From contig NZ_JAOQOK010000001.1 in NCBI RefSeq assembly GCF_025961835.1, positions 2,232,001 to 2,296,000 on the forward strand: 64,000 bases of DNA. Reading direction: 5' to 3'. A program made the translations under genes and the position numbers. This stretch comes from Sphingobium sp. B2D3C (lineage in GTDB: Bacteria > Pseudomonadota > Alphaproteobacteria > Sphingomonadales > Sphingomonadaceae). Of the stretch, positions 30,235-37,979 are shown in pieces. The stretch's first letter is position 1; every line of letters begins with the position of its first letter. The notes beneath the pieces are model-generated. The model saw nothing but the letters and a program-made list of their open reading frames with translations. It made no database searches and had not been told where the DNA came from.

Positions 30235-31104
30235 TCAAGCCCCTGCGTGCCGCCTTTGCGCTGCCAGCACGGTATTCGCCAGCAGGAATGCCGTCGTCAG
30301 CGGGCCGACACCATCGGGAACGGCCGAGATCACGGCTGCAACCCCGTCGACGGCGGCAAGATCGACATCGCCCAGAATGCGCCGGCTGCCATCTGCCTGC
30401 GTCACGAGATTGATGCCGATATCGATGACCGTGGCACCTGCCCGCACATGGCGCGCGCCGATCAGCTCCGCCCGGCCGGCCGCGGCGAACAGCACGTCCG
30501 CCGTCTGGCAGGCTGCCACCAGATCGCGCGTATCGATATGCGCGATCGTCACGGTCACGCCGCGCTGGAGCAGCAACTGCGCGAGCGGGCGCCCGACGCT
30601 GGCCGAGGCGCCGACCACGGTGGCATTGAGCCCGCGCAGGTCGCCCAGCACCTCCTCCGCGAGCAGCACCGCGGCTTGTGGCGTGCAGGGGAACAGGCCC
30701 TCCAGCCCCGCCGCTAGCTGGCCGGCGTTAAGCGGAGTCAAGCCATCGACGTCCTTCTGGCTCGAGAGAATTGCAGCGATGTCCGCCATCGCGATGCCGG
30801 ACGGGAAGGGTGTGAGCGGCAGAATACCATCGATCGATTCATCGGCGTTCAACTGGCGCACCAGCGCCTGCATCTGCGCCAATGAGCCATCGGCAGGGCC
30901 GGAGACGATCATGGTGTCGACCTCGGCCAGCCCGGCAAACTCCTCGATGCGCGCGGCATAAGCACGCGCAGGCGCCGCCTCCCCCATCATGAGCAGCGCG
31001 AGACGCGGAGCGCGACCCAGGCTTGCTTGGGCAAGGGCCGAATCTTGCGCCGTTTGCGCCAGCAGGCGCCGGGCAGCAGCGTGGCCATCGACAATCCGCG
31101 TCAT
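30235..31104 (-). CDS. Divergent FolD-like protein lacking the catalytic lysine
   Basis: The 289-aa protein has the FolD fold, with SQKDVDGLTPLNAG, a Rossmann segment GASASVGRPLAQL and the C-terminal PDGVGPLTTAFLLAN. In the active-site segment MGEAAPARAYAARIEEF the Tyr is kept (Tyr49) but the Lys four residues later is Ile53. The QLPLP motif is replaced by LPLTPFP. In known FolDs that Lys is needed for cyclohydrolase activity, so this may be a dehydrogenase-only or repurposed enzyme. It has its own upstream operator (copy 4). Confidence 0.85.
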   Translation of the reverse strand: MTRIVDGHAAARRLLAQTAQDSALAQASLGRAPRLALLMMGEAAPARAYAARIEEFAGLAEVDTMIVSGPADGSLAQMQALVRQLNADESIDGILPLTPFPSGIAMADIAAILSSQKDVDGLTPLNAGQLAAGLEGLFPCTPQAAVLLAEEVLGDLRGLNATVVGASASVGRPLAQLLLQRGVTVTIAHIDTRDLVAACQTADVLFAAAGRAELIGARHVRAGATVIDIGINLVTQADGSRRILGDVDLAAVDGVAAVISAVPDGVGPLTTAFLLANTVLAAQRRHAGA

Positions 31105-31249
31105 CGCGTGGTGGTCCTTGGCGCGGGCCCGGAGCGGTTAAGGGTTCGGCGTCTCACGATCCACCTGCACATCATCGGCTTCTTCCGGCTGGATCGATGC
31201 GACCGCCGGACGCGCAGAGGGCTCTGCACGGCACGAACCCTTACATAAG

Positions 31250-31266
31250 TAAGCATGTTTTGCAAA
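31250..31266. promoter_or_regulatory. Operator copy 4 upstream of the divergent folD-like gene
   Basis: The core reads TAAGCA-TGTTT-TGCAAA, one mismatch from symmetry in the outer base. It lies 146 bp before the folD-like start, in the gap after the M20 gene. On the minus strand a possible promoter is TTATTT-16 bp-TATGTA. The flanking TTACATAAG is shared with copy 6. Confidence 0.6.
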
Positions 31267-31284
31267 TAAGCCGGGGCAGGTTCG

Positions 31285-32448
31285 TTAACCGTTGGTCTCG
31301 CTCGACAAGCGGTCCGCAAGACGCATCAGGAAGTCCGCACCGGCGCGCAGCTGGTCGATCTCGATCCACTCGTCCGGCTGGTGGGCCTGGAGGATGGAGC
31401 CTGGCCCACACAGCACCGCCGGAATGCCGATCTTCTGATAAAGCCCCGCCTCCGCCACAAAGGCCGCGCCGCTCAGCCCATTATCGCCGGTCAACGACCG
31501 CACGAAGGATTCAGCGGCGCTGTCCCGATCCAGCTCCAGCGGCGGCGCGCTGGCCAGTGGCGTGATCACAACCCCGCCCTCCGGCGCACGCGCGCGAATG
31601 CGGGCATCCAACGCCTGCGCCGCGGCCCGAAAGCGCGCTTCATAGCCGTCCGCTTCGGCCTCGTTGGGCGAGCGCAGATCCCAGCGGAAGGTGCACTGGC
31701 GCGCGAGGATGTTCGCCGCCGTGCCGCCATTGACGATGCCGACCGAAAGCGTCGTACCCGGCGGGCTGCATGGATCGTCGGCCCGGATCGCGTCCTGCGC
31801 CTGCGCATTCATCTCGCCGATCAGGCTCATCAGTTCGACGGCGGCGGCAATCGCGGAGACGCCCTGATCGCGCTGGCTGCTGTGCGCTTCCCGCCCGGTC
31901 ACCGTGACGTCGAACACCCGCATCCCCTTATGGACCGACAACACCTTCATGCTGGTCGGCTCCCCGATGATCGCCAGGGCGGGCGCGGGCACGAAAGCGG
32001 CCATTCGATCGAGCAGATGCGGCGCGCCGAGGCAGCCGACCTCCTCATCATAAGTGATCGCGAGGATCAGCGGGCGTTGCAAGGATTGCACCGCAGGCGT
32101 GTCGATCAGCGCGAGCACCAGCGCGATGAAGCCCTTCATGTCCGCCACGCCGCGCCCGTAGAGCCGGTCGTCCCTGCGGGTCACCGTCCAGGGATCGCTG
32201 GTCCATGGCTGGCCATCGACCGGCACCACATCGCTATGCCCGCTCAGAACGATCCCGCCCGGCACATCCGGCCCGATCCGCGCGAGCAGATTGGCCTTGC
32301 CGCCATCGGCGTCTTCCACCAGCCAATAGGGTATGTTTCGCTCGGCGAGCCGGGTGGCGACCCAATCGATGAGGGCGCGATTGGACTTGCTGGAGGTCGT
32401 GTCGAACGCGACCAGCGTTTCCAGAATGTCGAGAGCGTGATCCAGCAT
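31285..32448 (-). CDS. M20 family deacylase, ArgE/acetylornithine deacetylase-like
   Basis: The 387-aa cytosolic zinc hydrolase has LSGHSDVVPVDGQPW, YGRGVADMKGFIAL, ITYDEEVGCLGAP and IIGEPTSM, all matching ArgE-type M20 enzymes. GREAHSSQRDQGVSAI is the lid-domain segment. Co-location with a CodA-like deaminase and a CocE-like hydrolase in one operon argues for a catabolic N-acyl or N-carbamoyl hydrolase rather than arginine biosynthesis (inference). It is the last gene of that operon. Confidence 0.87.
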   Translation of the reverse strand: MLDHALDILETLVAFDTTSSKSNRALIDWVATRLAERNIPYWLVEDADGGKANLLARIGPDVPGGIVLSGHSDVVPVDGQPWTSDPWTVTRRDDRLYGRGVADMKGFIALVLALIDTPAVQSLQRPLILAITYDEEVGCLGAPHLLDRMAAFVPAPALAIIGEPTSMKVLSVHKGMRVFDVTVTGREAHSSQRDQGVSAIAAAVELMSLIGEMNAQAQDAIRADDPCSPPGTTLSVGIVNGGTAANILARQCTFRWDLRSPNEAEADGYEARFRAAAQALDARIRARAPEGGVVITPLASAPPLELDRDSAAESFVRSLTGDNGLSGAAFVAEAGLYQKIGIPAVLCGPGSILQAHQPDEWIEIDQLRAGADFLMRLADRLSSETNG

Positions 32449-33743
32449 CAGTCCAGCTCGCTAAAGTCAGGGAGGGGGGCATCAATGAAGATACCGTCGC
32501 GCATAACCAAACGGCCCGCACCGTGGCGCACGAACAGCTCATTATAGCTCTTCGCCCGGTAGAGAACGAGATCGGCGGGCGCACCTGTGACAATCGCCTG
32601 CGCCTGCGAGACCAGCGCACCGGGCGTGGTGGTGACGCTGCGCGGCCAGTCCCCCACCGGATGATCGAGATGCGCGATCCGCACCGCATCCTGAAAGGAT
32701 TCGAGCGGATTGAAGTCGCCATAGGGATTATAGGGATCACGGCAATTGTCGCCGCCGATGCAGATGGGAATGTCGCGCCGGGCCATCTCGTGCAGCAGGG
32801 TGACGCCCCGCCAGCGCGGTGTGCGACCCGGCGACCGCGCCTGCAGATAGAGGTTGCAACCCGGCAGGCTGACCACGGAAAGCCCGGCGCGCGCCATCAG
32901 GTCCAGCGTCCGGTCCACCTGTGCCTCGTCCTGCATGGCGAGGCTGCAGCAATGGCCGACCATCACCTGCATCCCCCCGCCCCGCCGGTCGGCGAGCGTT
33001 GCGACCCGGCGCACGATGTCCGAGCTGGCGTCGTCCGTCTCGTCGGCGTGGAAGTCCAGCGCGAGGCCGTATTTGTCCGCCGCGTCGAACAGCCGCTCAA
33101 GGCTGGCATCGACCAGCGGCGAGACATGCGCGAAGCCGCCCAGCACGCCGCCATGACGGCGCACGACATCGAGCACCCGCGCGAACCAGACATCGTCCGC
33201 CAGCACATCGGTGGAAATCAGCGGCACGGCCTGCAGGTCGATCCGCCCGGCCCAGGCTGCGCGCACCTCCGAAAAAATCTCCCAGCGCTGCTCGATCTGC
33301 TCGTTCTGGGATGCAAGGTGGGTGCGCATCGCCCGCACGCCATGGGCGTAGGCACAGCGCAGGCCGAAATCCATGCGCCAGCGCATGTCATCCGGCGTCC
33401 AGTGGGTTTCGCGGTCGGCGATGATCGCGCTGGCCGCAGAGCCGAACGTGCCATCGGGATTGGGGGAGCGCGCCCAGATCTGCGTGCTGTCGAGATGCGT
33501 GTGCGCTTCCACGAAACAGGGCCAGACCATCATGCGATCCAGGCGGATGTCACGCCAAGCGCTCGGCGTCTCGGGGAGCGAGGGCGCAACAAAGGCGATG
33601 CGCCCCTGCTCGATGCCGATGTCCGCCGTGACGATCTCCGCGCCACCCTCGAAGGCCGTGAAGGTGGCGGGCACATGCACCCCGCGCAGGACGAAGGGCT
33701 CGCCCGGCGCGAGATTCTGCGGAAGCCGATCCTGAGGCGTCAT
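32448..33743 (-). CDS. Cytosine deaminase-family (CodA-like) amidohydrolase
   Basis: The 431-aa metal-dependent hydrolase has FVEAHTHLDSTQIW (HxH metal site), DFHADETDD, VGHCCSL and IGGDNCRDPYNPYGDFNPLE, closely paralleling E. coli CodA. The family includes cytosine, creatinine and isoguanine deaminases and triazine-ring hydrolases. It is likely a deaminase acting on an N-heterocycle of the pathway. It overlaps the CocE-like gene by 4 bp and the M20 gene by one base. Confidence 0.88.
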   Translation of the reverse strand: MTPQDRLPQNLAPGEPFVLRGVHVPATFTAFEGGAEIVTADIGIEQGRIAFVAPSLPETPSAWRDIRLDRMMVWPCFVEAHTHLDSTQIWARSPNPDGTFGSAASAIIADRETHWTPDDMRWRMDFGLRCAYAHGVRAMRTHLASQNEQIEQRWEIFSEVRAAWAGRIDLQAVPLISTDVLADDVWFARVLDVVRRHGGVLGGFAHVSPLVDASLERLFDAADKYGLALDFHADETDDASSDIVRRVATLADRRGGGMQVMVGHCCSLAMQDEAQVDRTLDLMARAGLSVVSLPGCNLYLQARSPGRTPRWRGVTLLHEMARRDIPICIGGDNCRDPYNPYGDFNPLESFQDAVRIAHLDHPVGDWPRSVTTTPGALVSQAQAIVTGAPADLVLYRAKSYNELFVRHGAGRLVMRDGIFIDAPLPDFSELD

Positions 33744-35386
33744 GGCACTTCCTCCAGCACCGGCAACACCAGCCGGCTTTCCGCCAGGTTCAGACGCAGC
33801 GTAATCACGCCCGCTTCCTCAACGCCGGCATCCACCGGCCGCGTGCCGGTGCCGGGATTGATGGGATAGGCGGGGAAAGACGCTGCCGAAACGGCCAGCC
33901 GCACACGGGCGCCCGCGGGGATCGTCGCGCATGTCGGGCGCAAGCGCACAGTGGCAGAGCCGTCGGATGCGACCGCGAAATGGGCATAGCCTTCCGTCAG
34001 GTGATGGCTGCGCCCGGCTTCATCAACGATGGTGAGGATGCAGCTCAGGTCGAAACTCGGGCAATCCGCTGTCACCTCCAGCGCAGCGACCGTCTCGCCC
34101 GCCAGCGTCACGGGCGCCGCCATCGGCGGGCTGGTGTAGGTGAGCACATCGGGCCGGGCATCCACATCGGTGCGGTCAACCGGTCCCGGCACCGCGCCGA
34201 AGGCCCCGCCCGTGGTCGGCACGGCGCGCCAGGGATCGTGCACCAGATAATCCGCCGGTGCCTGCGGCTCGCAGCCCGGCGCCAGAACGCCGTCCCGCTC
34301 GTCCAGCGCCGCGCGACCGGCGGTGCCGATCTGCCAGCATTGCTGACCGCCGGGCCATGCCGGAAAATCCCGCCAGACCTTGCGACCCATGTCGAACAGC
34401 CGCACGGCGCGGGCGGGCGTAATCGCTTCCCCCTCCCCCTTGAGGTGCTGGTCGAACCATGCCCGTTGCAACTGGTCGATCTCTCCAATGGCCGCCTCGC
34501 CAAAGTCCTTGCCGCCAAGCCGGCGCCCCCAGGGGAAATGCGTCCACGGCCCCACGACCAGCGCAGAGTCGGCACGTCCCGCTTGCTCATAGGCCCGATA
34601 GGCCGCGACGGTGCCGGGGAGATGGGTGTCGTACCAGCCGGTCACGAACAGCGCCGGCGGCCCGCTCTGGGTCAGCCGGTCTGCATGGGCAGAGGGGGAA
34701 ATGCGCGCCCAATAAGGGTCCGCAAAATCCCGGTCGAGCCAGTCGCGGTAGAATGGCACATGACGGGCATGGCGATGCAGAATGTCGGGCCGCGCATGAT
34801 TGCCATGCCCCAAGGCCAGCGCCCGTGCGGCCTGCGCCAGATCGGCAAAGGCGTCGGCATCCCCGGCATGCTTGGCGTTCTGCGCCGCAAGCTGCACTGC
34901 CCAGCCAATATTGGCGGCGAGGCAGAAGGCATCGTTCTCATAGGCCCAGTCCTGCCGCAAATCCCAGCCAACCATCGTCGGGGCGATGGCCCGGAGCGCA
35001 GGCGGCAGCGTCGCCGCAGCGAGGAGCTGGGTCACGCCCTGATAGGAGAAGCCGTACATGCCGACCGCGCCGGTCGATCCGGCCAGCCCCGCCGCCCAGT
35101 TGATCGCATCCTCGCCGTCCGCGGCCTCCTGCTCGAACAGTGCGAACACGCCCTCAGATGTCCCTCGGCCCCGCACGTCCTGAATCACGACGATATAGCC
35201 CTGCGCCGCATACCAGGCCGGATGCGCGAAGCAGACCGTCGTCGCGATCCGCCGCCCATAGGGCTGGCGCATCAGCAGCACGGGGTGATCGCCCGCCGGC
35301 GCGGGCCGATACACGTCCGCATCCAGCCGCACGCCGTCACGCGTCGTCATGGAGAGGAGTTCAGGGGGGCGCGTGTCCATCATCAT
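33740..35386 (-). CDS. CocE/NonD family alpha/beta hydrolase
   Basis: The 548-aa protein has an X-Pro dipeptidyl-peptidase-type alpha/beta hydrolase core with the nucleophile in MYGFSYQGVTQ (GxSxG) and preceding IQDVRGRGTSEG. The C-terminal jelly-roll domain contains FPAYPINPGTG. Relatives include cocaine esterase and glutaryl acylases, so it likely cleaves an ester or amide. It starts at the first of three consecutive ATGs, about 95 bp from operator copy 5, and heads the operon continuing into the CodA-like and M20 genes. Confidence 0.88.
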   Translation of the reverse strand: MMMDTRPPELLSMTTRDGVRLDADVYRPAPAGDHPVLLMRQPYGRRIATTVCFAHPAWYAAQGYIVVIQDVRGRGTSEGVFALFEQEAADGEDAINWAAGLAGSTGAVGMYGFSYQGVTQLLAAATLPPALRAIAPTMVGWDLRQDWAYENDAFCLAANIGWAVQLAAQNAKHAGDADAFADLAQAARALALGHGNHARPDILHRHARHVPFYRDWLDRDFADPYWARISPSAHADRLTQSGPPALFVTGWYDTHLPGTVAAYRAYEQAGRADSALVVGPWTHFPWGRRLGGKDFGEAAIGEIDQLQRAWFDQHLKGEGEAITPARAVRLFDMGRKVWRDFPAWPGGQQCWQIGTAGRAALDERDGVLAPGCEPQAPADYLVHDPWRAVPTTGGAFGAVPGPVDRTDVDARPDVLTYTSPPMAAPVTLAGETVAALEVTADCPSFDLSCILTIVDEAGRSHHLTEGYAHFAVASDGSATVRLRPTCATIPAGARVRLAVSAASFPAYPINPGTGTRPVDAGVEEAGVITLRLNLAESRLVLPVLEEVP

Positions 35387-35480
35387 TTTCGATCCAGCAT
35401 TCCGGTCCGGCGCGGTGCAGCGCCGCGCCTGTCTTAACCCAAAGGCTAATCGCGATGCAGCAACTGCACAATTGCCTAAG

Positions 35481-35497
35481 TGAGCAAATTATGCATA
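35481..35497. promoter_or_regulatory. Operator copy 5 between divergent CocE-like and atzG-like genes
   Basis: The core reads TGAGCA-AATTA-TGCATA. On the plus strand it lies between TTGCCT and CATAAA, 16 bp apart, giving a promoter for the AtzG/AtzE-like pair 85 bp downstream. Its position also allows control of the divergent CocE operon. Confidence 0.65.
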
Positions 35498-35581
35498 AAA
35501 GATTCTGCCGGCGCCGACCGGCATCAGGAAACATCTGATTTCCAAAGATTTCAGCCCGCCGGTCGTCCGGACAAGGATCAA

Positions 35582-35794
35582 ATGACGAATACGCAAAAGC
35601 AAAACCAGATCAGCGATCGGGACGGGGTGGCCGTTTATGTGGCGGCCGCGCCGGAAATCATCGGCTTGCCGGTGCCCGCCGAATATCGCGAGGGCGTCAT
35701 TAACAATCTTCACCTCATCCTCGTCCAGAGTGCCCCGTTGCTGGCCCTCGAGCTTGATCCCGCGCTGGAAGCCGCACCGGTGTTCCGGCCATGA
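35582..35794 (+). CDS. Small AtzG/HpxX-like amidase subunit (DUF4089)
   Basis: A 70-aa protein with AAGGA upstream of the ATG. The sequence AVYVAAAPEIIGLPVPAEYREGV (core LPVPAEYREGV, then NLHLILVQSAPLL) matches the DUF4089 family, whose AtzG member forms a GatC-like complex with the amidase AtzE. The following amidase gene overlaps it by 4 bp, as expected for a subunit pair. Confidence 0.85.
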   Translation: MTNTQKQNQISDRDGVAVYVAAAPEIIGLPVPAEYREGVINNLHLILVQSAPLLALELDPALEAAPVFRP

Positions 35795-37206
35795 GCGATT
35801 TTGCAGCGATGGGCGCGGCGCAGATCGCCGCCGGAGTGAATGCCGGGACGTTCAGCGCATCCGATGTGGTGCGCGACATGCTGGCGCGGATCGAACGGCT
35901 CGATCCGCTGATCAACAGCTGCACGGCTGTCTTTTCCGAGTCGGCCCTGGCTGCGGCAGCGGCGCTCGATGCCGCGATTGCGCGGGGTGAGCCGGGCGGC
36001 CCCATGTCGGGCGTGCCGGTGGTGGTGAAAAACCTGTTCGACATTGCCGGCGAGGTCACGCTGGCCGGCGCCAAGATGCGCCGCGAGGCCCCGCCCGCCA
36101 GCGAAGACGCGACCGCCGTAAGGCTGCTGCGCGAGGCCGGCGCGATCATCGTCGCATCGACCAACATGGATGAATTCGCCTACGGCTTCACGACCGAGAA
36201 TGATTTCTTCGGCCCGACCCGCAATCCCCACGATCTCGGGCGGCTCGCCGGGGGCTCATCGGGTGGCGCTGCGGCAGCGGTCGCAGCGGGCCTCGCGCAT
36301 ATCGGCATGGGATCGGACACCAACGGGTCGATCCGCGTGCCCGCCTCCTTCTGCGGCCTGTTCGGGCTCAAGCCGACCTATGGCCGCCTGTCGCGTGCGG
36401 GCACCTTCCCGTTCGTGTCCAGCCTCGATCATATCGGGCCGATGACCCGCAGCGTGGCCGACCTCGCGCTGGCCTATGACGTGCTGCAAGGGCCGGATCC
36501 ACGCGATCCCGTTTGCTCGACGGCAGCGCCTGAGCCGGTTCTGGACCGCCTCGGAGAAGACACCGATGCGTTCCGCGTCGGCGTTCTGGGCGGCTGGTTC
36601 CGGGGCAATGCCGAGGATGTCGCGCTGGAAGCCGTGGACAAGGTTGCCGACGCCCTGAACGCGGATCGCTATGTCGAGCTCGCCGAAGCCGAGATCGCTC
36701 GCTATGCGGCCTTCGTCATCACGGCGGCCGAGGGCGGCAATCTGCACATCGATGCCCTGCGCCAGCGCCCGGACCAGTTCGATCCGGCGACGCGCGATCG
36801 CCTGTTCGCCGGCGCCCTGCTCCCCTCTACCCTCGTCGTGCAGGCCCAGCGCTTCCGCTACCGGTTTCGCGAGGCGGCGCGCCGGGCCTTCGCGCACTAT
36901 GACGTCCTGCTCGCGCCTGCCACGCCCTGCGCCGCGCTCAAGCTCGGCCAGCAGACCCTCAATCTGGGCGGCAAGGAGATGCTCGCCCGCGCGCATGTCG
37001 GCATCTACACCCAGCCAATCAGCTATATCGGCCTGCCCGTGCTGACCGCGCCGGTGATGACCAGCGGCCCCATGCCGGTGGGCGTCCAGATCATCGCCGC
37101 GCCCTGGGCCGAGGCCAAGATTTTCCAGATCGCAGCGCGGCTTGAAGCAGCCGGTGTGGCCGTCTCCAGCGTGGCAGATTGCGCGCCGGTGTCGGAAAAC
37201 GCCTGA
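35791..37206 (+). CDS. Amidase signature enzyme, AtzE/HpxY-like
   Basis: The 471-aa amidase has the catalytic Lys in GVPVVVKNLFDI and the Gly/Ser-rich signature LAGGSSGGAAAAVAAGLAH followed by GSDTNGSIRVPASFCG, giving the Ser-cisSer-Lys triad. The closest functional relatives are AtzE (1-carboxybiuret hydrolase) and HpxY of oxalurate catabolism, because of the coupled AtzG-like subunit. GatA is excluded by context, as no gatB or gatC is present. Confidence 0.88.
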   Translation: MSDFAAMGAAQIAAGVNAGTFSASDVVRDMLARIERLDPLINSCTAVFSESALAAAAALDAAIARGEPGGPMSGVPVVVKNLFDIAGEVTLAGAKMRREAPPASEDATAVRLLREAGAIIVASTNMDEFAYGFTTENDFFGPTRNPHDLGRLAGGSSGGAAAAVAAGLAHIGMGSDTNGSIRVPASFCGLFGLKPTYGRLSRAGTFPFVSSLDHIGPMTRSVADLALAYDVLQGPDPRDPVCSTAAPEPVLDRLGEDTDAFRVGVLGGWFRGNAEDVALEAVDKVADALNADRYVELAEAEIARYAAFVITAAEGGNLHIDALRQRPDQFDPATRDRLFAGALLPSTLVVQAQRFRYRFREAARRAFAHYDVLLAPATPCAALKLGQQTLNLGGKEMLARAHVGIYTQPISYIGLPVLTAPVMTSGPMPVGVQIIAAPWAEAKIFQIAARLEAAGVAVSSVADCAPVSENA

Positions 37207-37249
37207 AGCTCGGGCCCTGGCATCAGGGGCTGACCGTCAGGGCTAACCT

Positions 37250-37852
37250 TCAAGGCGTTGGCGGCTGCTCCACGCGGGGCGGCCAAGGCGTGAGGAACGG
37301 CGCGTCCTCTCCATAAGTGAGCTTGCCCTCGGCCTGAAGGAGCCGCACCCGCCCATCCAGATACTCCTTGATGATCGCGATGCGCCCCTTGCGCACCGTG
37401 GCGATCCACACGTCGTTGACGACCTGCTTCTCGCCATTCTGGGTGACGCGGAACTGGACTTCCGCCGCCACGCGACCATTGCGCACGTCGATGTAGAAGG
37501 CATCGGCGGGAAAGTAGATGCTGCGGTCCGTCGCGACCTTGCAGAAGCCCTCGAGGTCAGCGAGCGCGGCATCGCGGCCGATCAGGCGGCGGCCGGGATA
37601 GGAGAAATCGACATCGTCCGTCAGAATGCGGCGCATCAGGTCCGCGTCACAATCCGCCCAGACATGCGCGAGATCGAGGATCAGGCGCTGATATTGCGCG
37701 CGCGTCGTGCCGCGCACCTCCATTTTGCCGGTGTAGATGACGCTGGGCTTGGCGGGAGCCGCCTGCTCCGCGATGGCCGGCATCGGGGACAGGGCCGCGC
37801 AGGCGGCCACGATCCAGACCCAGCGGCTGCGCGATGCTCGGACAATCCTCAT
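37250..37852 (-). CDS. Exported NTF2-like (SnoaL-type) protein
   Basis: A 200-aa protein with a signal peptide (VWIVAACAALSPMPAIA) and an NTF2-like domain: HVWADCDADLMRRILTDDVD, LEGFCKVATD, AEVQFRVTQNG and VVNDVWIATVRKGRI. A GGGAG ribosome site precedes the ATG. Function unknown; such folds can bind or isomerise small cyclic compounds. It is convergent with the AtzE-like gene and downstream of the TonB receptor, but separated from it by a terminator. Confidence 0.78.
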   Translation of the reverse strand: MRIVRASRSRWVWIVAACAALSPMPAIAEQAAPAKPSVIYTGKMEVRGTTRAQYQRLILDLAHVWADCDADLMRRILTDDVDFSYPGRRLIGRDAALADLEGFCKVATDRSIYFPADAFYIDVRNGRVAAEVQFRVTQNGEKQVVNDVWIATVRKGRIAIIKEYLDGRVRLLQAEGKLTYGEDAPFLTPWPPRVEQPPTP

Positions 37853-37910
37853 GCCTTGGCTCCCTTGCCGCTGTTTTGGCCCGCCCCATGTGCGGGCGTC
37901 TTGCCCTAAA

Positions 37911-37954
37911 AGTAAATCGCCGTGGTGTCGGCTTGCACTGACACCACGGCGATT
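37911..37954 (-). terminator. Rho-independent terminator of the TonB receptor gene
   Basis: A perfect 15-bp inverted repeat, AATCGCCGTGGTGTC / GACACCACGGCGATT, with a 10-nt loop lies 25 bp past the receptor stop. On the minus strand it is followed by TACTTTTA. It separates the receptor from the NTF2-like gene. Confidence 0.82.
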
Positions 37955-37979
37955 GAGCGATCGGATGCGACCCGAGGCT

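Noticed and set aside
35791..37206. GatA subunit of the tRNA amidotransferase
   Set aside because: No gatB or gatC nearby; the coupled small subunit is of the AtzG type.
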